From the NCBI RefSeq assembly GCF_014653575.1, contig NZ_BNAQ01000006.1, forward strand, positions 1-64,000: a DNA stretch of 64,000 nt, given 5' to 3'. Made by a program: the position numbers and the translations under genes. This stretch comes from Sphingomonas glacialis. GTDB lineage: Bacteria; Pseudomonadota; Alphaproteobacteria; Sphingomonadales; Sphingomonadaceae. Below are positions 1 through 9,200 of the stretch, one piece after another (the stretch's first letter is position 1; every line of letters begins with the position of its first letter). A model generated the notes under the pieces. The model ran no database searches. It worked only from the letters and a program-made list of their open reading frames with translations, and had not been told where the DNA came from.

Positions 1-2
1 TG

Positions 3-476
3 ACCATCTGGCTCGGCACCCGAAAAATCCTGATCCAGCCAGTGCTCGGCCACACCGGGGGCGACCTGATCGTCACTGTACCTGATGCAACGGCCGTGTT
101 CTGCGGTGATATCCTCTGGCGCCATGTATCGCCCAATATCATCGACGGCGACGTTGCGAGGTGGATCAGCACCGTGGCCGGGATGCAGCACGCCAAAAAC
201 GCCAGCACCACCACCTTCGTCCCCGGGCATGGCGGAGTGGCAACGCTCAGCGACGTCGCCGACTTCCAGCTCTATCTCGCCGACTTGCGAAGCCTTGTAA
301 GCCGTGCCCGCGATCGCGGACTCTCAGGCAAGGTCTTGGTCGACGTCACGTTGCCCGAGTTCGCACAGCAGCATGGCGACTGGGCGGCATTCGTCCATTT
401 CGCGCCGCTCGAACTCGGTTACATGGACGACGAATTGGCGGGTCAGAAGCGTCGACCGCAACCGGAGGGTCAATAG
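3..476 (+). CDS. Metallo-beta-lactamase-fold hydrolase, C-terminal part (5' end outside window)
   Basis: The reading frame is open from the left edge, so the N-terminus lies outside the window; 157 residues are visible. GHTGGD near residue 16 and FVPGHGG near residue 78 fit the later His motifs of the metallo-beta-lactamase fold, with Asp39 of CGD between them as a likely bridging metal ligand. The Zn-binding HxHxDH motif would lie upstream and is not seen. The tail (SDVADFQLYLADLRSLV) is a helix typical of the family after the last His. Substrate cannot be read. The next gene is a decayed peptidase, so no operon function can be inferred. Confidence 0.75.
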   Translation, partial: TIWLGTRKILIQPVLGHTGGDLIVTVPDATAVFCGDILWRHVSPNIIDGDVARWISTVAGMQHAKNASTTTFVPGHGGVATLSDVADFQLYLADLRSLVSRARDRGLSGKVLVDVTLPEFAQQHGDWAAFVHFAPLELGYMDDELAGQKRRPQPEGQ

Positions 477-610
477 CGTCGTGACCCAATACCGGTGATT
501 CGCGCGTTGGCTTGCGCTTCTCAACATCCGTTCCTCAAACGCTGAATTGGCGGTTACACTCTGCTGATTACGCGTTCCAACGGCATCCCTTCGACCCCGC
601 GCAGAAGTCC

Positions 611-913
611 ATGCGGGTTCTCGAAGGACTTGCAAGTCTCCGCGTCGGATTCCCTGCCGCGGCAACGCCGCAGGACAAGACCAAGCGTCTGTTAGGCGAA
701 CTGGCCGACGCACCCGGCTCCTAGGGACACGAGGAAGCGGTGCGCCGCGTAATGCGCCGCGAGTTCATGCCACTGGCCGACCAGAGTACCCATGACGGCG
801 TAGGTTCGGTCATCGCGCAGCACGGGACGAGCGGCCCGACGGTGATGCTCGATGCGCACATGGACGAGTTCGGCGGTATGGTCCGCCGGGTCACGCCTGC
901 GGACGCAGAGTGA
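611..913 (+). pseudogene. Decayed M42-family aminopeptidase/glucanase fragment
   Basis: The frame reads MRVLEGLASL... to ADAPGS, meets a TAG stop at 722-724, and continues in the same frame as GHEEAVRRVMRREF ... VMLDAHMDEFGGMVRRVTP until TGA at 911-913. LDAHMDE(x)GGMV with a following VTP is the metal-ligand region of M42 peptidases (TET/FrvX family), and ADAPG(x)xGHEE is their usual N-terminus. Only about 100 of the usual 340-360 residues remain, with an internal stop and nothing recognisable after 913. This is a remnant, not a functional enzyme. Confidence 0.7.
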
Positions 914-1001
914 TATCGAGTTCGCCGCCATCGCAACCGCGCGCGCCTTCTGGCTCCGATAGCGCTGTCGTAAAGAGCGCTGTGACAACAGAGCCACTAT
1001 G

Positions 1002-1021
1002 ACGATAAAATTTTTTATCGT
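1002..1021. promoter_or_regulatory. Perfect AT-rich palindrome upstream of the autotransporter gene
   Basis: ACGATAAAA and TTTTATCGT form a perfect 9-bp inverted repeat around a 2-nt centre. It lies about 95 nt before the autotransporter start in otherwise GC-rich DNA. It could be an operator, or a short terminator for decayed upstream DNA. Confidence 0.4.
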
Positions 1022-1053
1022 GCGAAGACAGCCCATTGCCAGCTCGAGCAAAA

Positions 1054-1067
1054 TGACAAAAGTGTCA
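1054..1067. promoter_or_regulatory. TGACA-N4-TGTCA operator-like inverted repeat
   Basis: TGACA (1054-1058) and TGTCA (1063-1067) are a perfect inverted repeat 47 nt upstream of the preferred GTG start. The size and spacing resemble a dimeric regulator site; the regulator is unknown. Confidence 0.35.
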
Positions 1068-1114
1068 TGACTGAGAATAGGGCGCCAGAGCGCCAGCTGG
1101 GGGAGTTTTTTTAC

Positions 1115-4100
1115 GTGGGCATGGAATCGTATCGTACGTCGTTCCGTCTGGTCTTGTCCGCCGCATTTCTGGGCACGGCGCTAACCGGGCTTCCGGCCAC
1201 CGCGCAGACCCGTAGCCCGCCGCCCCCACCCGCTGGCGGTTATTACATGGCGAATGGTACACGCGCGACCGACTATAACGCCGCGCTCGCGTCCTGGCGC
1301 AACGACCCGCAGTTCAAGGTCGATTATTCCAAGGCCTTCCTGGGCATCGAATATGCCTATGTCCTGGGCCTGACCGGCGCGGGGCAGACGATCGGCGTCA
1401 ACGATGGCGGCGTGCTGTTCAGCCATCCGTCGTTCTCCGGAAGCGGCAAGATCTCCGGCCTCCGCACCGCCGCGCCCGCAGGCTATGGCAACGATGGCCT
1501 GATCAACCCGCGCACCCCGTGGGATTATCACGGCACGCACGTCGCCGGAACCGTCGCGGGCAACCGTACCGCCAACGGCGTGATGTTCGGCAACGCCTAT
1601 GGAGCCAACATCCTGGCGGCCACGATCAATTTCTCAGCGGGCGACTTCCTATGGGCTCGGGACGTCGGGATCGACGGCCTGACGACGGTCTCGGACCCGC
1701 GCCAGAATATCGTTGACCTCGCCAACACCGGCAAGGTTCGCGTTATCAACAACAGCTGGGGCGTTAGCACGTCTGCGCCCTACACCCTGTCGCTGACGCA
1801 GGCGAAATCGACCTTCGCGCAAACGCTCAACGGGTTCTATGACCCCGTGCTCAAGAACGATGTGCTGGTCGTCTTCTCGGCCGGCAACGACGCGGGCGCA
1901 CATGCCAGCCTCGATGCGGTGACGCCGCTCAACGACCTGCGCCTGCGCTCGAACTGGCTTTCGGTCGTCAATTACCAGGCAAACGGGATCGCCGATCCCA
2001 GCTCCAGTCTGTGCGGCCAGACAGCAACGTGGTGTGTCGCCGCACCGGGTAGTCAGATCGTCTCAACCTTCAACGTCACGACGCTCGACCGTGCCGGGGT
2101 CCAAGCCAAATACACGCGCGCTATGTATCCGGCGATCTACAGCGCGACGACGGTCGTCGGCCTGCAGAACGCTGCGGTCAACGCCTGGATCAACGTCCTC
2201 AACGGTTTCCTCGACCGACAATTCGCCGCGCAACAGGCTGGCAAGACGTTCGACCTGAATGCGGAAAGCACCGCCCTCGCGCAGCAGGCGGTCGGCATCT
2301 CCTTGGCCTATGGCGCGCGCTTCACCAGTGCCGATCCCGACGGCTACACCAGCCGCCTCGCCGGGATCGTCTCGGCCAACACCGACATCCTCGGCGTCGA
2401 TTTTTCGAAGATGGTGCTGACCAAGGCCAATGCGCAGCTGCAGGCCGATATGAAACAGTTCCTCACCATCACCGGCCCGGGCTATGGCGTGCTGACCGGC
2501 ACGTCGATGGCAGCGCCCAACGTATCGGGCTTCGCGGGCGTGCTCATGAGCTGGTTCCCCAACTATAACACCGGCCTTATCTCCGACATCCTCGTGTCGA
2601 GCTCGAAGGACCTCGATACGCCGGGTGTCGACCTGAAATCGGGCTGGGGCGCGCCGCAGATGGACGTGGCCCTCCTCGGCCCCACCGCGCTGCGCCAAAC
2701 GCGCGAGGTCAATGTGCTGACGGGCGGCGTCGACGTCTGGAGCAACAACATCCAGGACGCCCGCGATCGCTATTCGGCCGAGGTGCTGGCGAGTTTCCCC
2801 GGCGACATCGGCGGCCTCACCAAGCGTGGCCGAGGCGAACTGATCCTGTCGGGCACCAACAGTTACAGCGGCTTGACCCGCATCGAACAGGGAACGCTGA
2901 CCGTCAACGGCGCCCTGACCCGCTCTGCGCTGACCGCCATCGGGGGCGGCACCGTCGGCGGCACCGGCACGATCGCCTCGCTCACTGCGGCAAGCGGCGG
3001 CATCGTCGCGCCGGGTAGCGTCGCCGCCATCGGCACGCTCAACGTCTCCGGCACCTCGACCTTTGCAGCCGGCAGCCAGTATCTGGTAGACGTCGGCATC
3101 AGCGGTACGTCGGACCTGATCGCCACCAACCGCGCAGTTCTCAGCGGCGGCACCGTGACATTGCGTCCTACTGCCCGCGATCCGCGCTTCGGCGACAGTT
3201 ATACGATCCTGACCGCCACGAACGGCATCACCGGAACGTTCGGCGACACCACGTCGCTCAGCGCAATCCTGTATCCGCTGCTGAGCTACGGCCCCACGGC
3301 GGTCACCGCCAGCGTCGCGGCACGCCCCTATGCCAGCGTCGTCGCCAACACGCCGGTGCAGACCGCCTATGCCCGCCTGCTCGACGGCAATCGCGCCACG
3401 GCCTACAACGCGCTGCTCGGCATCTATGGCGGCCTCGACCTCCAGTCGGCCTCCACGATCCAGGCGACGCTGGAAGGCCTTGCCCCGCGTGCCGAAACCA
3501 CGAAGCGCGCGATTGGCACCGTCGCGACCGACAATATGGCGCGCTTCTATCGCGAGCGCATCTCGGCGATGGCCCCCGCGACGTTCGAGGGAGGATCGGT
3601 AGCGACGATCGGCAAGCCGATGGAATTCGCCGCCAACGCGATCGCAATGCCCGGGCAGGCGGCGATGGTCAGCGACACACCGGCGACGACACTGCAGGAA
3701 AATGTCCTGCCAGAAAACGCCGCAATCTACCTGGCGGGTGGCTATCTCGACGGGTCGAGCGCATCGATGCCCTTCACCGTGCCGCAGACCGGACGTGATC
3801 GGTTCGATGGTTTCTACATCGCGACTGGTATTGAGACGCGGGTGAGCGATACCAGCATGCTCGGCTTCGGCTTTTCCTACACCAAGATCGACGGCAAGCC
3901 GAACGCGGGTCAGACCGCGCGGGGCGAGTTGATCCAAGGTACGCTGTACGGTCGCATCGGCGGCACGCTCGGCCCTTCGTTCGACGTACAAGCCAGCGCA
4001 GGAGTGTATAAGGCGCGCACTCGCCGCACCGGCACTTTCCTGGGCACCGTGCTCGACCTGCGCACCCGCGACAATGCGCTCGCACTGTCGAGCGAGATCG

Positions 4101-4543
4101 GGGCGAGCTACAACGCTGGCAGCGAGGCGCTGCGCTTTGGCCCGCGCGTCGCGGTCCGCGTCAACAGCATCGACTTCACGCCGACCGTCGAAACCGGTAC
4201 TGGCCCGGCGCTCGCCTTGGCGAAGGACAACTACCGCAGCATCCAGGCCCGCGCTGGCCTGCAACTCGACGGCGGCGCACAGAGCCTGCGTCCATTCGCC
4301 TCGGCCTATTATGTCCACGATTTCCAGGATCGGTCGAATGTGTTCCTGGCAGGCTTTGCAGGTGGCACACCGCTCCGCACGCCCTTCGCGGTTGCCAACC
4401 AGGACCGCGATTGGGGCGAGCTGTCGGCGGGCCTGTCGTACCGCACCGGCAATGCGACGTTCTCGTTGTCGACCGACACGACGATCGGGCGCAGCGACGT
4501 GCGCAACCAGGCCTATCGCGGTGGTCTGAAACTATCGCTTTGA
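1115..4543 (+). CDS. Subtilisin-type (S8) serine protease autotransporter
   Basis: This is a 1142-residue type Va autotransporter. The start GTG at 1115 is preferred because GGGAG at 1101-1105 sits 9 nt upstream; ATG at 1121 is the alternative, and an in-frame ATG at 1067 has no ribosome site. A signal peptide ends near ALTGLPATAQ. The passenger carries the S8 triad: Asp in IGVNDGG, His in YHGTHVAGTVAGN and Ser in LTGTSMAAPNVSG. A passenger-associated repeat follows (GRGELILSGTNSYSGLT, then LTVNGALTRSAL). The last ~270 residues form the beta-barrel translocator, ending GLKLSL. The protease should be exposed on or shed from the outer membrane. Substrate is unknown. It appears monocistronic, with palindromes upstream and a hairpin downstream. 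Confidence 0.9.
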   Translation: MGMESYRTSFRLVLSAAFLGTALTGLPATAQTRSPPPPPAGGYYMANGTRATDYNAALASWRNDPQFKVDYSKAFLGIEYAYVLGLTGAGQTIGVNDGGVLFSHPSFSGSGKISGLRTAAPAGYGNDGLINPRTPWDYHGTHVAGTVAGNRTANGVMFGNAYGANILAATINFSAGDFLWARDVGIDGLTTVSDPRQNIVDLANTGKVRVINNSWGVSTSAPYTLSLTQAKSTFAQTLNGFYDPVLKNDVLVVFSAGNDAGAHASLDAVTPLNDLRLRSNWLSVVNYQANGIADPSSSLCGQTATWCVAAPGSQIVSTFNVTTLDRAGVQAKYTRAMYPAIYSATTVVGLQNAAVNAWINVLNGFLDRQFAAQQAGKTFDLNAESTALAQQAVGISLAYGARFTSADPDGYTSRLAGIVSANTDILGVDFSKMVLTKANAQLQADMKQFLTITGPGYGVLTGTSMAAPNVSGFAGVLMSWFPNYNTGLISDILVSSSKDLDTPGVDLKSGWGAPQMDVALLGPTALRQTREVNVLTGGVDVWSNNIQDARDRYSAEVLASFPGDIGGLTKRGRGELILSGTNSYSGLTRIEQGTLTVNGALTRSALTAIGGGTVGGTGTIASLTAASGGIVAPGSVAAIGTLNVSGTSTFAAGSQYLVDVGISGTSDLIATNRAVLSGGTVTLRPTARDPRFGDSYTILTATNGITGTFGDTTSLSAILYPLLSYGPTAVTASVAARPYASVVANTPVQTAYARLLDGNRATAYNALLGIYGGLDLQSASTIQATLEGLAPRAETTKRAIGTVATDNMARFYRERISAMAPATFEGGSVATIGKPMEFAANAIAMPGQAAMVSDTPATTLQENVLPENAAIYLAGGYLDGSSASMPFTVPQTGRDRFDGFYIATGIETRVSDTSMLGFGFSYTKIDGKPNAGQTARGELIQGTLYGRIGGTLGPSFDVQASAGVYKARTRRTGTFLGTVLDLRTRDNALALSSEIGASYNAGSEALRFGPRVAVRVNSIDFTPTVETGTGPALALAKDNYRSIQARAGLQLDGGAQSLRPFASAYYVHDFQDRSNVFLAGFAGGTPLRTPFAVANQDRDWGELSAGLSYRTGNATFSLSTDTTIGRSDVRNQAYRGGLKLSL

Positions 4544-4561
4544 TCCGACGGTTTGATTCAT

Positions 4562-4597
4562 AAAGGGACGGTAGGCCGATCACTCCGCCGTCCCTTT
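4562..4597 (+). terminator. Hairpin after the autotransporter gene
   Basis: AAAGGGACGG (4562-4571) pairs perfectly with CCGTCCCTTT (4588-4597), starting 19 nt after the autotransporter stop. The 3' side ends in TTTGTG, so the U-run is weak. Confidence 0.6.
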
Positions 4598-4765
4598 GTG
4601 AATGCTGGCCATTTAAAGACAAATCCCGGTCGGGTAGACCCGAGACAGCCTTTGCGGTCCTGTTCTTTCCCCCCTCCCACTGTATCACCATGGAGAAAGT
4701 CCGGGGTGACGGCTAAAGCGGGACCGGGTTGGCGGCTCGAAAGTCACAGCCGAAAGGAACCGCCG

Positions 4766-5206
4766 ATGCCAGTGACCGTGCTGAGCGCCCTTGCGCTGAC
4801 CCAGGCGTTTTCCCTGCCGACGACAGTCCCTGCGCGCTTCTACAACCGTCCCGGCGCAAGCAGCGCGGCGCGTGACGCTGACCTTGCTCGTTGCCGCGCG
4901 ATCTCCGTTGGACCAATGGGCGACGATACTCGCCCCGCCGTCGTTCAGGACCGCCGGCTCACCCCGCCGATCGGCACGGCCTCGGAGCAACCCAGACCGA
5001 TTGCGCAGCCGGTCGACGCCATCGCCGATTGCATGAGCGACCACGGGTGGCGCCTCTACGCGCTCTCTGCCCGCGATCAGCGCACGTGGTTGCGCCTTGC
5101 CCCCACGGCCCGCGCCCGCCTTGCTGACACGCTCGTTGGCGCAAGCGTTCCTCGCTGGGGACAGCTGATCCGGCCGGCGGTGAGCCTACGTCTGACGCGG
5201 CGTTAG
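4766..5206 (+). CDS. Small exported protein of unknown function
   Basis: 146 residues. The ATG at 4766 follows a good ribosome site (AAAGGA, 5 nt upstream); an in-frame extension to 4553 crosses the terminator hairpin and is unlikely. The N-terminus (MPVTVLSALALTQAFS) is a weak signal peptide. Two cysteines, in LARCRAIS and IADCMSDHGW, may form a disulfide if it is periplasmic. The pattern of a Cys, a Pro-rich linker and a CMxxHGW box resembles small sphingomonad-type exported proteins, but I do not recognise a named family. It is flanked by the autotransporter terminator and a gene-free region, so it is probably transcribed alone. Confidence 0.6.
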   Translation: MPVTVLSALALTQAFSLPTTVPARFYNRPGASSAARDADLARCRAISVGPMGDDTRPAVVQDRRLTPPIGTASEQPRPIAQPVDAIADCMSDHGWRLYALSARDQRTWLRLAPTARARLADTLVGASVPRWGQLIRPAVSLRLTRR

Positions 5207-5701
5207 CGGTTTTTACCCGTCACTTGAGGTGCTCAGTTGCTAATAATCATAGGAAACGAATGCAGCTGAGTAGTTGATATGGATAATAGAATGTCGCACT
5301 CTTAATCAGCGCGTGCTCAGTTCGAGCCCAAATGCTTCCACCATTCCTCGCAATAGCGTAGCGTCGATCTGGAGCGACAACGGCCCCCCGTTGCGGCAAC
5401 CCCCTGCCACCTTTCTGCGCCGAGTTGACGGGGCTGCCGCGTCTCTTCAAATCGTGCCAAGACGTCGGCTTTCGGGGTTCGAGCGCGCTGGCGGCGTTCG
5501 AACCAGCCCTCTGCCGCGTCCGCGAATTCGGAAACCATTGGCGCGACAGCTCGTGGATGGCAGGAACGCAGGGAGCGGATGATCCTGGGTCGGCAAAGCA
5601 TCCGACGTCCGCACTTACCGCTAAGGAATATGGAACATCACCCCCTGGTCGGAGAATTGCGGCTGGCAACTTGGCGTGACGCAGCAGCCGTGGCGCCCAT
5701 A
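5207..5701. other. Gene-free region containing a tRNA-like remnant
   Basis: I see no supportable protein gene on either strand. Open frames here lack ribosome sites and family-like sequence. The only structure noted is the tRNA-like remnant at 5252-5343, listed separately. The 3' end of the DUF11 operon lies at the right boundary. Confidence 0.5.
5252..5343 (+). pseudogene. Degenerate tRNA-Lys(CTT)-like remnant
   Basis: The 3' half has exact tRNA spacing: a 7-nt anticodon loop CTCTTAA (5299-5305), then 5 + 5 + 5 nt, a 7-nt T-loop TTCGAGC (5321-5327), 5 nt, a 7-nt acceptor strand TGCTTCC (5333-5339), discriminator A and CCA (5341-5343). GGAAACG at 5252 pairs with 6 of 7 acceptor positions, counting one wobble. 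The T-stem and anticodon stem are mostly unpaired, and the 5' half is about 15 nt too long. A functional tRNA is therefore unlikely. Confidence 0.4.
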
Positions 5702-6229
5702 TCAGCGAATCATCACGCGGTACCGGATCTGGAAACTCCCGAGCACCTTGAAATTCGAGCGGGGTTTGATCCGGATCGCGCGGACCCGCGCATCATAGCC
5801 GTTGGCGTCGGGCACCGGCGCGTAGCTCCAGCTCGTACCGTCGTAAAAGTCGAAGCAATCACTCGTGCTGGCGAGCGACGCGTACGCGCAAGTCAGCCCG
5901 CTCCCGAGCAAGCCGATCAGCCCGCCATCGGCAAATTCGATCGGCCCGACCCCGCTGGTGAGATCGGCCACCCGCAGGATCACGCTTGTCGGCAGGACAT
6001 CGTCGATCTGCAGCGCGTTGACGGTATTGATCGTATTGCCGACCGGGTTGGTGAACACGACCTTATATTCGACGATCGCGCCGGGCAGCGACTTCGGCGC
6101 TGCGTTGCCGAGCGGATCGGACAGCACGGTCGCGGTCTTGGTGGCTGTCAGGTCCGCACCCAATGCGCGGCTTGGAACCAGCAGCGCACAGGCCGCGATC
6201 AGGCCGCGCCAAGCGAAGGAGGCGCGCAT
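5702..6229 (-). CDS. Small exported DUF11-like protein (DUF11 cluster, gene 5)
   Basis: 175 residues. The ATG at 6229 overlaps the stop of the 1660-residue protein (GTGATG), indicating translational coupling; a GTG one codon upstream is possible. The signal peptide runs MRASFAWRGLIAACALLVP to SRALGA. One DUF11-like immunoglobulin module follows: TKTATVLSDP, KSLPGAIVEYKVVFTN and IDDVLPTSVILR. The motif P(G)A(I/V)V(E/Q)Y is shared with the 362-residue protein of the same cluster (KALPGAVVQYCMLANN). A pair of cysteines (LTCAYAS, SDCFDF) follows. It is probably a periplasmic or surface partner of the other cluster members. Function is unknown. Confidence 0.75.
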   Translation of the reverse strand: MRASFAWRGLIAACALLVPSRALGADLTATKTATVLSDPLGNAAPKSLPGAIVEYKVVFTNPVGNTINTVNALQIDDVLPTSVILRVADLTSGVGPIEFADGGLIGLLGSGLTCAYASLASTSDCFDFYDGTSWSYAPVPDANGYDARVRAIRIKPRSNFKVLGSFQIRYRVMIR

Positions 6230-9200
6230 CACCGCCCGACCCCGAAGAGCGCCCGCCCGGCGCGGCCGAGCGAGCCCTGGTCGAACTTGAGCCGCGCGGT
6301 CACATAGCCCCCGGCGCGCGAATAGCGGTCATCCTCGAAATCGCGGTCGCGATAGCCCGCGACGTTGTAGCCCGCGGTGATCCACATGTTCCTGGCCGGG
6401 GAAACGCCGATCGTCGGACCATAACTGTACGACACCACCCCCCGCGCCCAGGCGTGCTGCGCCGACGCCTGCACCCCGATATCGAAGCGACGCCCGACAT
6501 CCTTGCGCACATCCACGCCGATCGCATCGACATAACCAGTATAATTGTCGCTGCCGAAACTGCCGCGGACCCATTTCGACCCGTAATAGACCGTCGCTTC
6601 GAGCCCATGCCCCCGCCCCTCATTGCCCGTGCGATAATTGAGCGCGAGGTTGTTGATGACGCGCAGCGTCGCCTCAAAGCCGCCGCCATACGACGAGACG
6701 GCGAGCACATTGCTGCTGTCGATCCCGGCATCGGCATGTTCCTGACGGAGCTGCAGCCGTTCGAGCACCGACCAGCGACTGTCCTGCGGCCGCAGCGCCA
6801 GCGCCAGATCGGCGTTGAACGACGCCGCCGAGGCGCCGAAGCGATCGGTGAGCGCGGCATAGCGGACCCCCGCCGCGAGCGTCCGCCCCTGGCCGAGCGT
6901 GCGCAGGAAATCGCCGGTGATCGTCCAGCGCACGTCGCGGTCCGAACGGCGATGCTCGAGCCGGCCGTGGAGCGACCAGAGTTCGGCACGATACCCGGCG
7001 CCGACCGTCGCCGCGACATAGTCGCCGTCGTTCTGATACGTCCCCGCGGTCGCGCCGTTGGCGGTGCTGGCAAAGGCGTCGATGAACGCGCCGGTCGGCA
7101 CCTTGCCACGCACCGTGGTGCTCGCATCGAGCGTGACGTCGATCGTCCAGCGCTTGCCGATCGGCAGCGACTGGGCGAGGCCGTATTGCGCGTAGGTGCG
7201 CCGGCCATTCTCGCCGATCGCCTGCTGGTTGAGCGTCGACATCAGTTTCGCCCCCGTCCACGGCGCGACATCGAACCCGACGCGCGCGGTGCCCACGGTG
7301 AAATCCTTGCCCTGCGCATATTCATAGCCGCCGAGCAGGCGGATGCCGTCGCGCACGCGCCACGCCGCGGTCAGCTGCTGGCGCAACGGGAAGTCGACGC
7401 TCGCGCGCTCGCCGCCGGGTGCGATTTGCGCCTGTGCGCCGAGCTCGAGCTTGCCGCCGAACAGCGCCTGCGTGCCCCCCAGCGTCAGCAGCCGTGAATG
7501 ACGCGCCTGCCCGTCGATGCCGGTATCGTCGGCAAAGGTGCCACCGACGAACAGCGTGCCCGTCGCGCGCCGATATTCGAGCCGCGCCTCGGCAGCATTG
7601 CGAGCGCCCGGGCCATCGAGCTGGACCGCGTTCCACGCGGTCAGCGTCATCGAAAGCTTGCTGCCGAGTGCGACGCGGCCATCGATCCCGAACTTGCGCG
7701 TTCCCGCCTCGACGACGTTCTGCTGCCCGAGCCCGAATGTCTGGTCCTGGCTGCGGCCATAGACCAGCACGTCGAGCCCGCCGCGGTGCAATTCGGCCTC
7801 GCCCAGCCAGGCGCGCCCCGCGCCGATCCCGCTCTCCCCGCCCGCCGCATATTCGGCGCGGATTTCGCTGTCGACGGTGGGCTTGGCCTTGAGATCGATC
7901 CCGACGACGGTGCCGTTGCCGACCGTCGCGTCGCGCAGCACGCTCGCGCCGAGCTGGACCCTGCCCCCCGCCAGCCGCGTCGTCGCGCGGCCGCCCGCGG
8001 CGAGCTTGCGCAGCGTGCTTTCGGTTTCGTAATCGACGACGATGAAGACCGGGTTGAGCGCCGCATCGCGCCCGAGGATCGGCTCGCGAAAGCGGATCGT
8101 TCCGGCGGCGGGATCGATGTCGTAATCGATGTGCCGCGTCATCTGCGTACTGTTGAGGATGCGGTCGGGGCGGATCCGGTCGCGCACTTCGAGCCGCAGC
8201 TGATCGCTATTGGGCACGATGTTGCGGCCCGACAGGCGATACGGCCCCGACAGCCCGTTGCCCTGGATCTCGTCGCGGCCATGGAGCTGATCGGTATTGG
8301 CGGCAAAGGCGCTGAACATCAGCCGGTTGCCTTGATATTCGGCCTTCACGCCGTTGAGCGTGCGGCTGTAGCGCGTCAGCTGCGTCTCGGTCAGCCCGGT
8401 CTCGAAATCGCCGAGCAGCGCGTAGAGGTTGCGCCGCTCGAGCCGCAGATAGAGCTTGCGCTGCGTCGCCGCGTCATAGCCCTGCGCGCTGCCGTCGCCG
8501 TAGACGGTGTAGTAGCGATCGGGGTCGATCTGGCCGAGTAGCCCGCGCGTACGGTCGATCTTGCGGTCGCTGTCATAGGCGAGCGTCATCAACCACGAGC
8601 CCTTGATCCGCCCCTTGGCGTAAAAAGCGAGCTGCCCGTCCCTGACCACGCCGCCGCGCATCCGCGGCGGCAGCGATCGGGTCCGCGTCGACAGCGTGTC
8701 ATAGCCGATCGTCCCCGCTCCGAAGCCGACCACCACCCAGTCGCGCGTCGAGGCGGCGAGCCAGGCGCGCACGTCGCTCGTCCGCACCGTCTTTTCCTGC
8801 GTCAGGCTGATCACGGCATGCACCGCGCCGGCCTGCGTCGTCGGCTGGAGCGCGATGAAGGCAAGTCCGTCGTCGCCGATAACGCGCGCAGTGTTCTGCG
8901 CGCGGCCCTTGCCGGCGAGCTGCCGCGCTTGGTCGAGTTCGACTTCGATCGCGGCGGTATAGGGCTGATCGACCTTGAACGGGACGAGCGTGCCGTCGCG
9001 CACCGGATGCCCGTTCCGGTCGGTCACGCGCACTGCGATCAACGGGCGCGTCATGCCATCGGCGACGAGCCGGCTGGCGCCGGGAACGAGCACCACGCGG
9101 TCAGCGATGCTCGCCGAGCGCACGGTGCGCGCCAGCGTCGCGACGACGCTGCCATCCGCCGCGAGGACGCGCACCGCGATCCTATTATCGCCGTCTTTCA

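Noticed and set aside
2063..4318. 751-residue open frame antisense to the autotransporter
   Set aside because: Arg/Asp/Gly-rich shadow frame of a high-GC gene. No ribosome site, no family; the plus strand carries clear protease motifs.
5252..5343. Functional tRNA-Lys gene
   Set aside because: T-stem and anticodon stem do not pair and the 5' half is ~15 nt too long. Kept only as a remnant.
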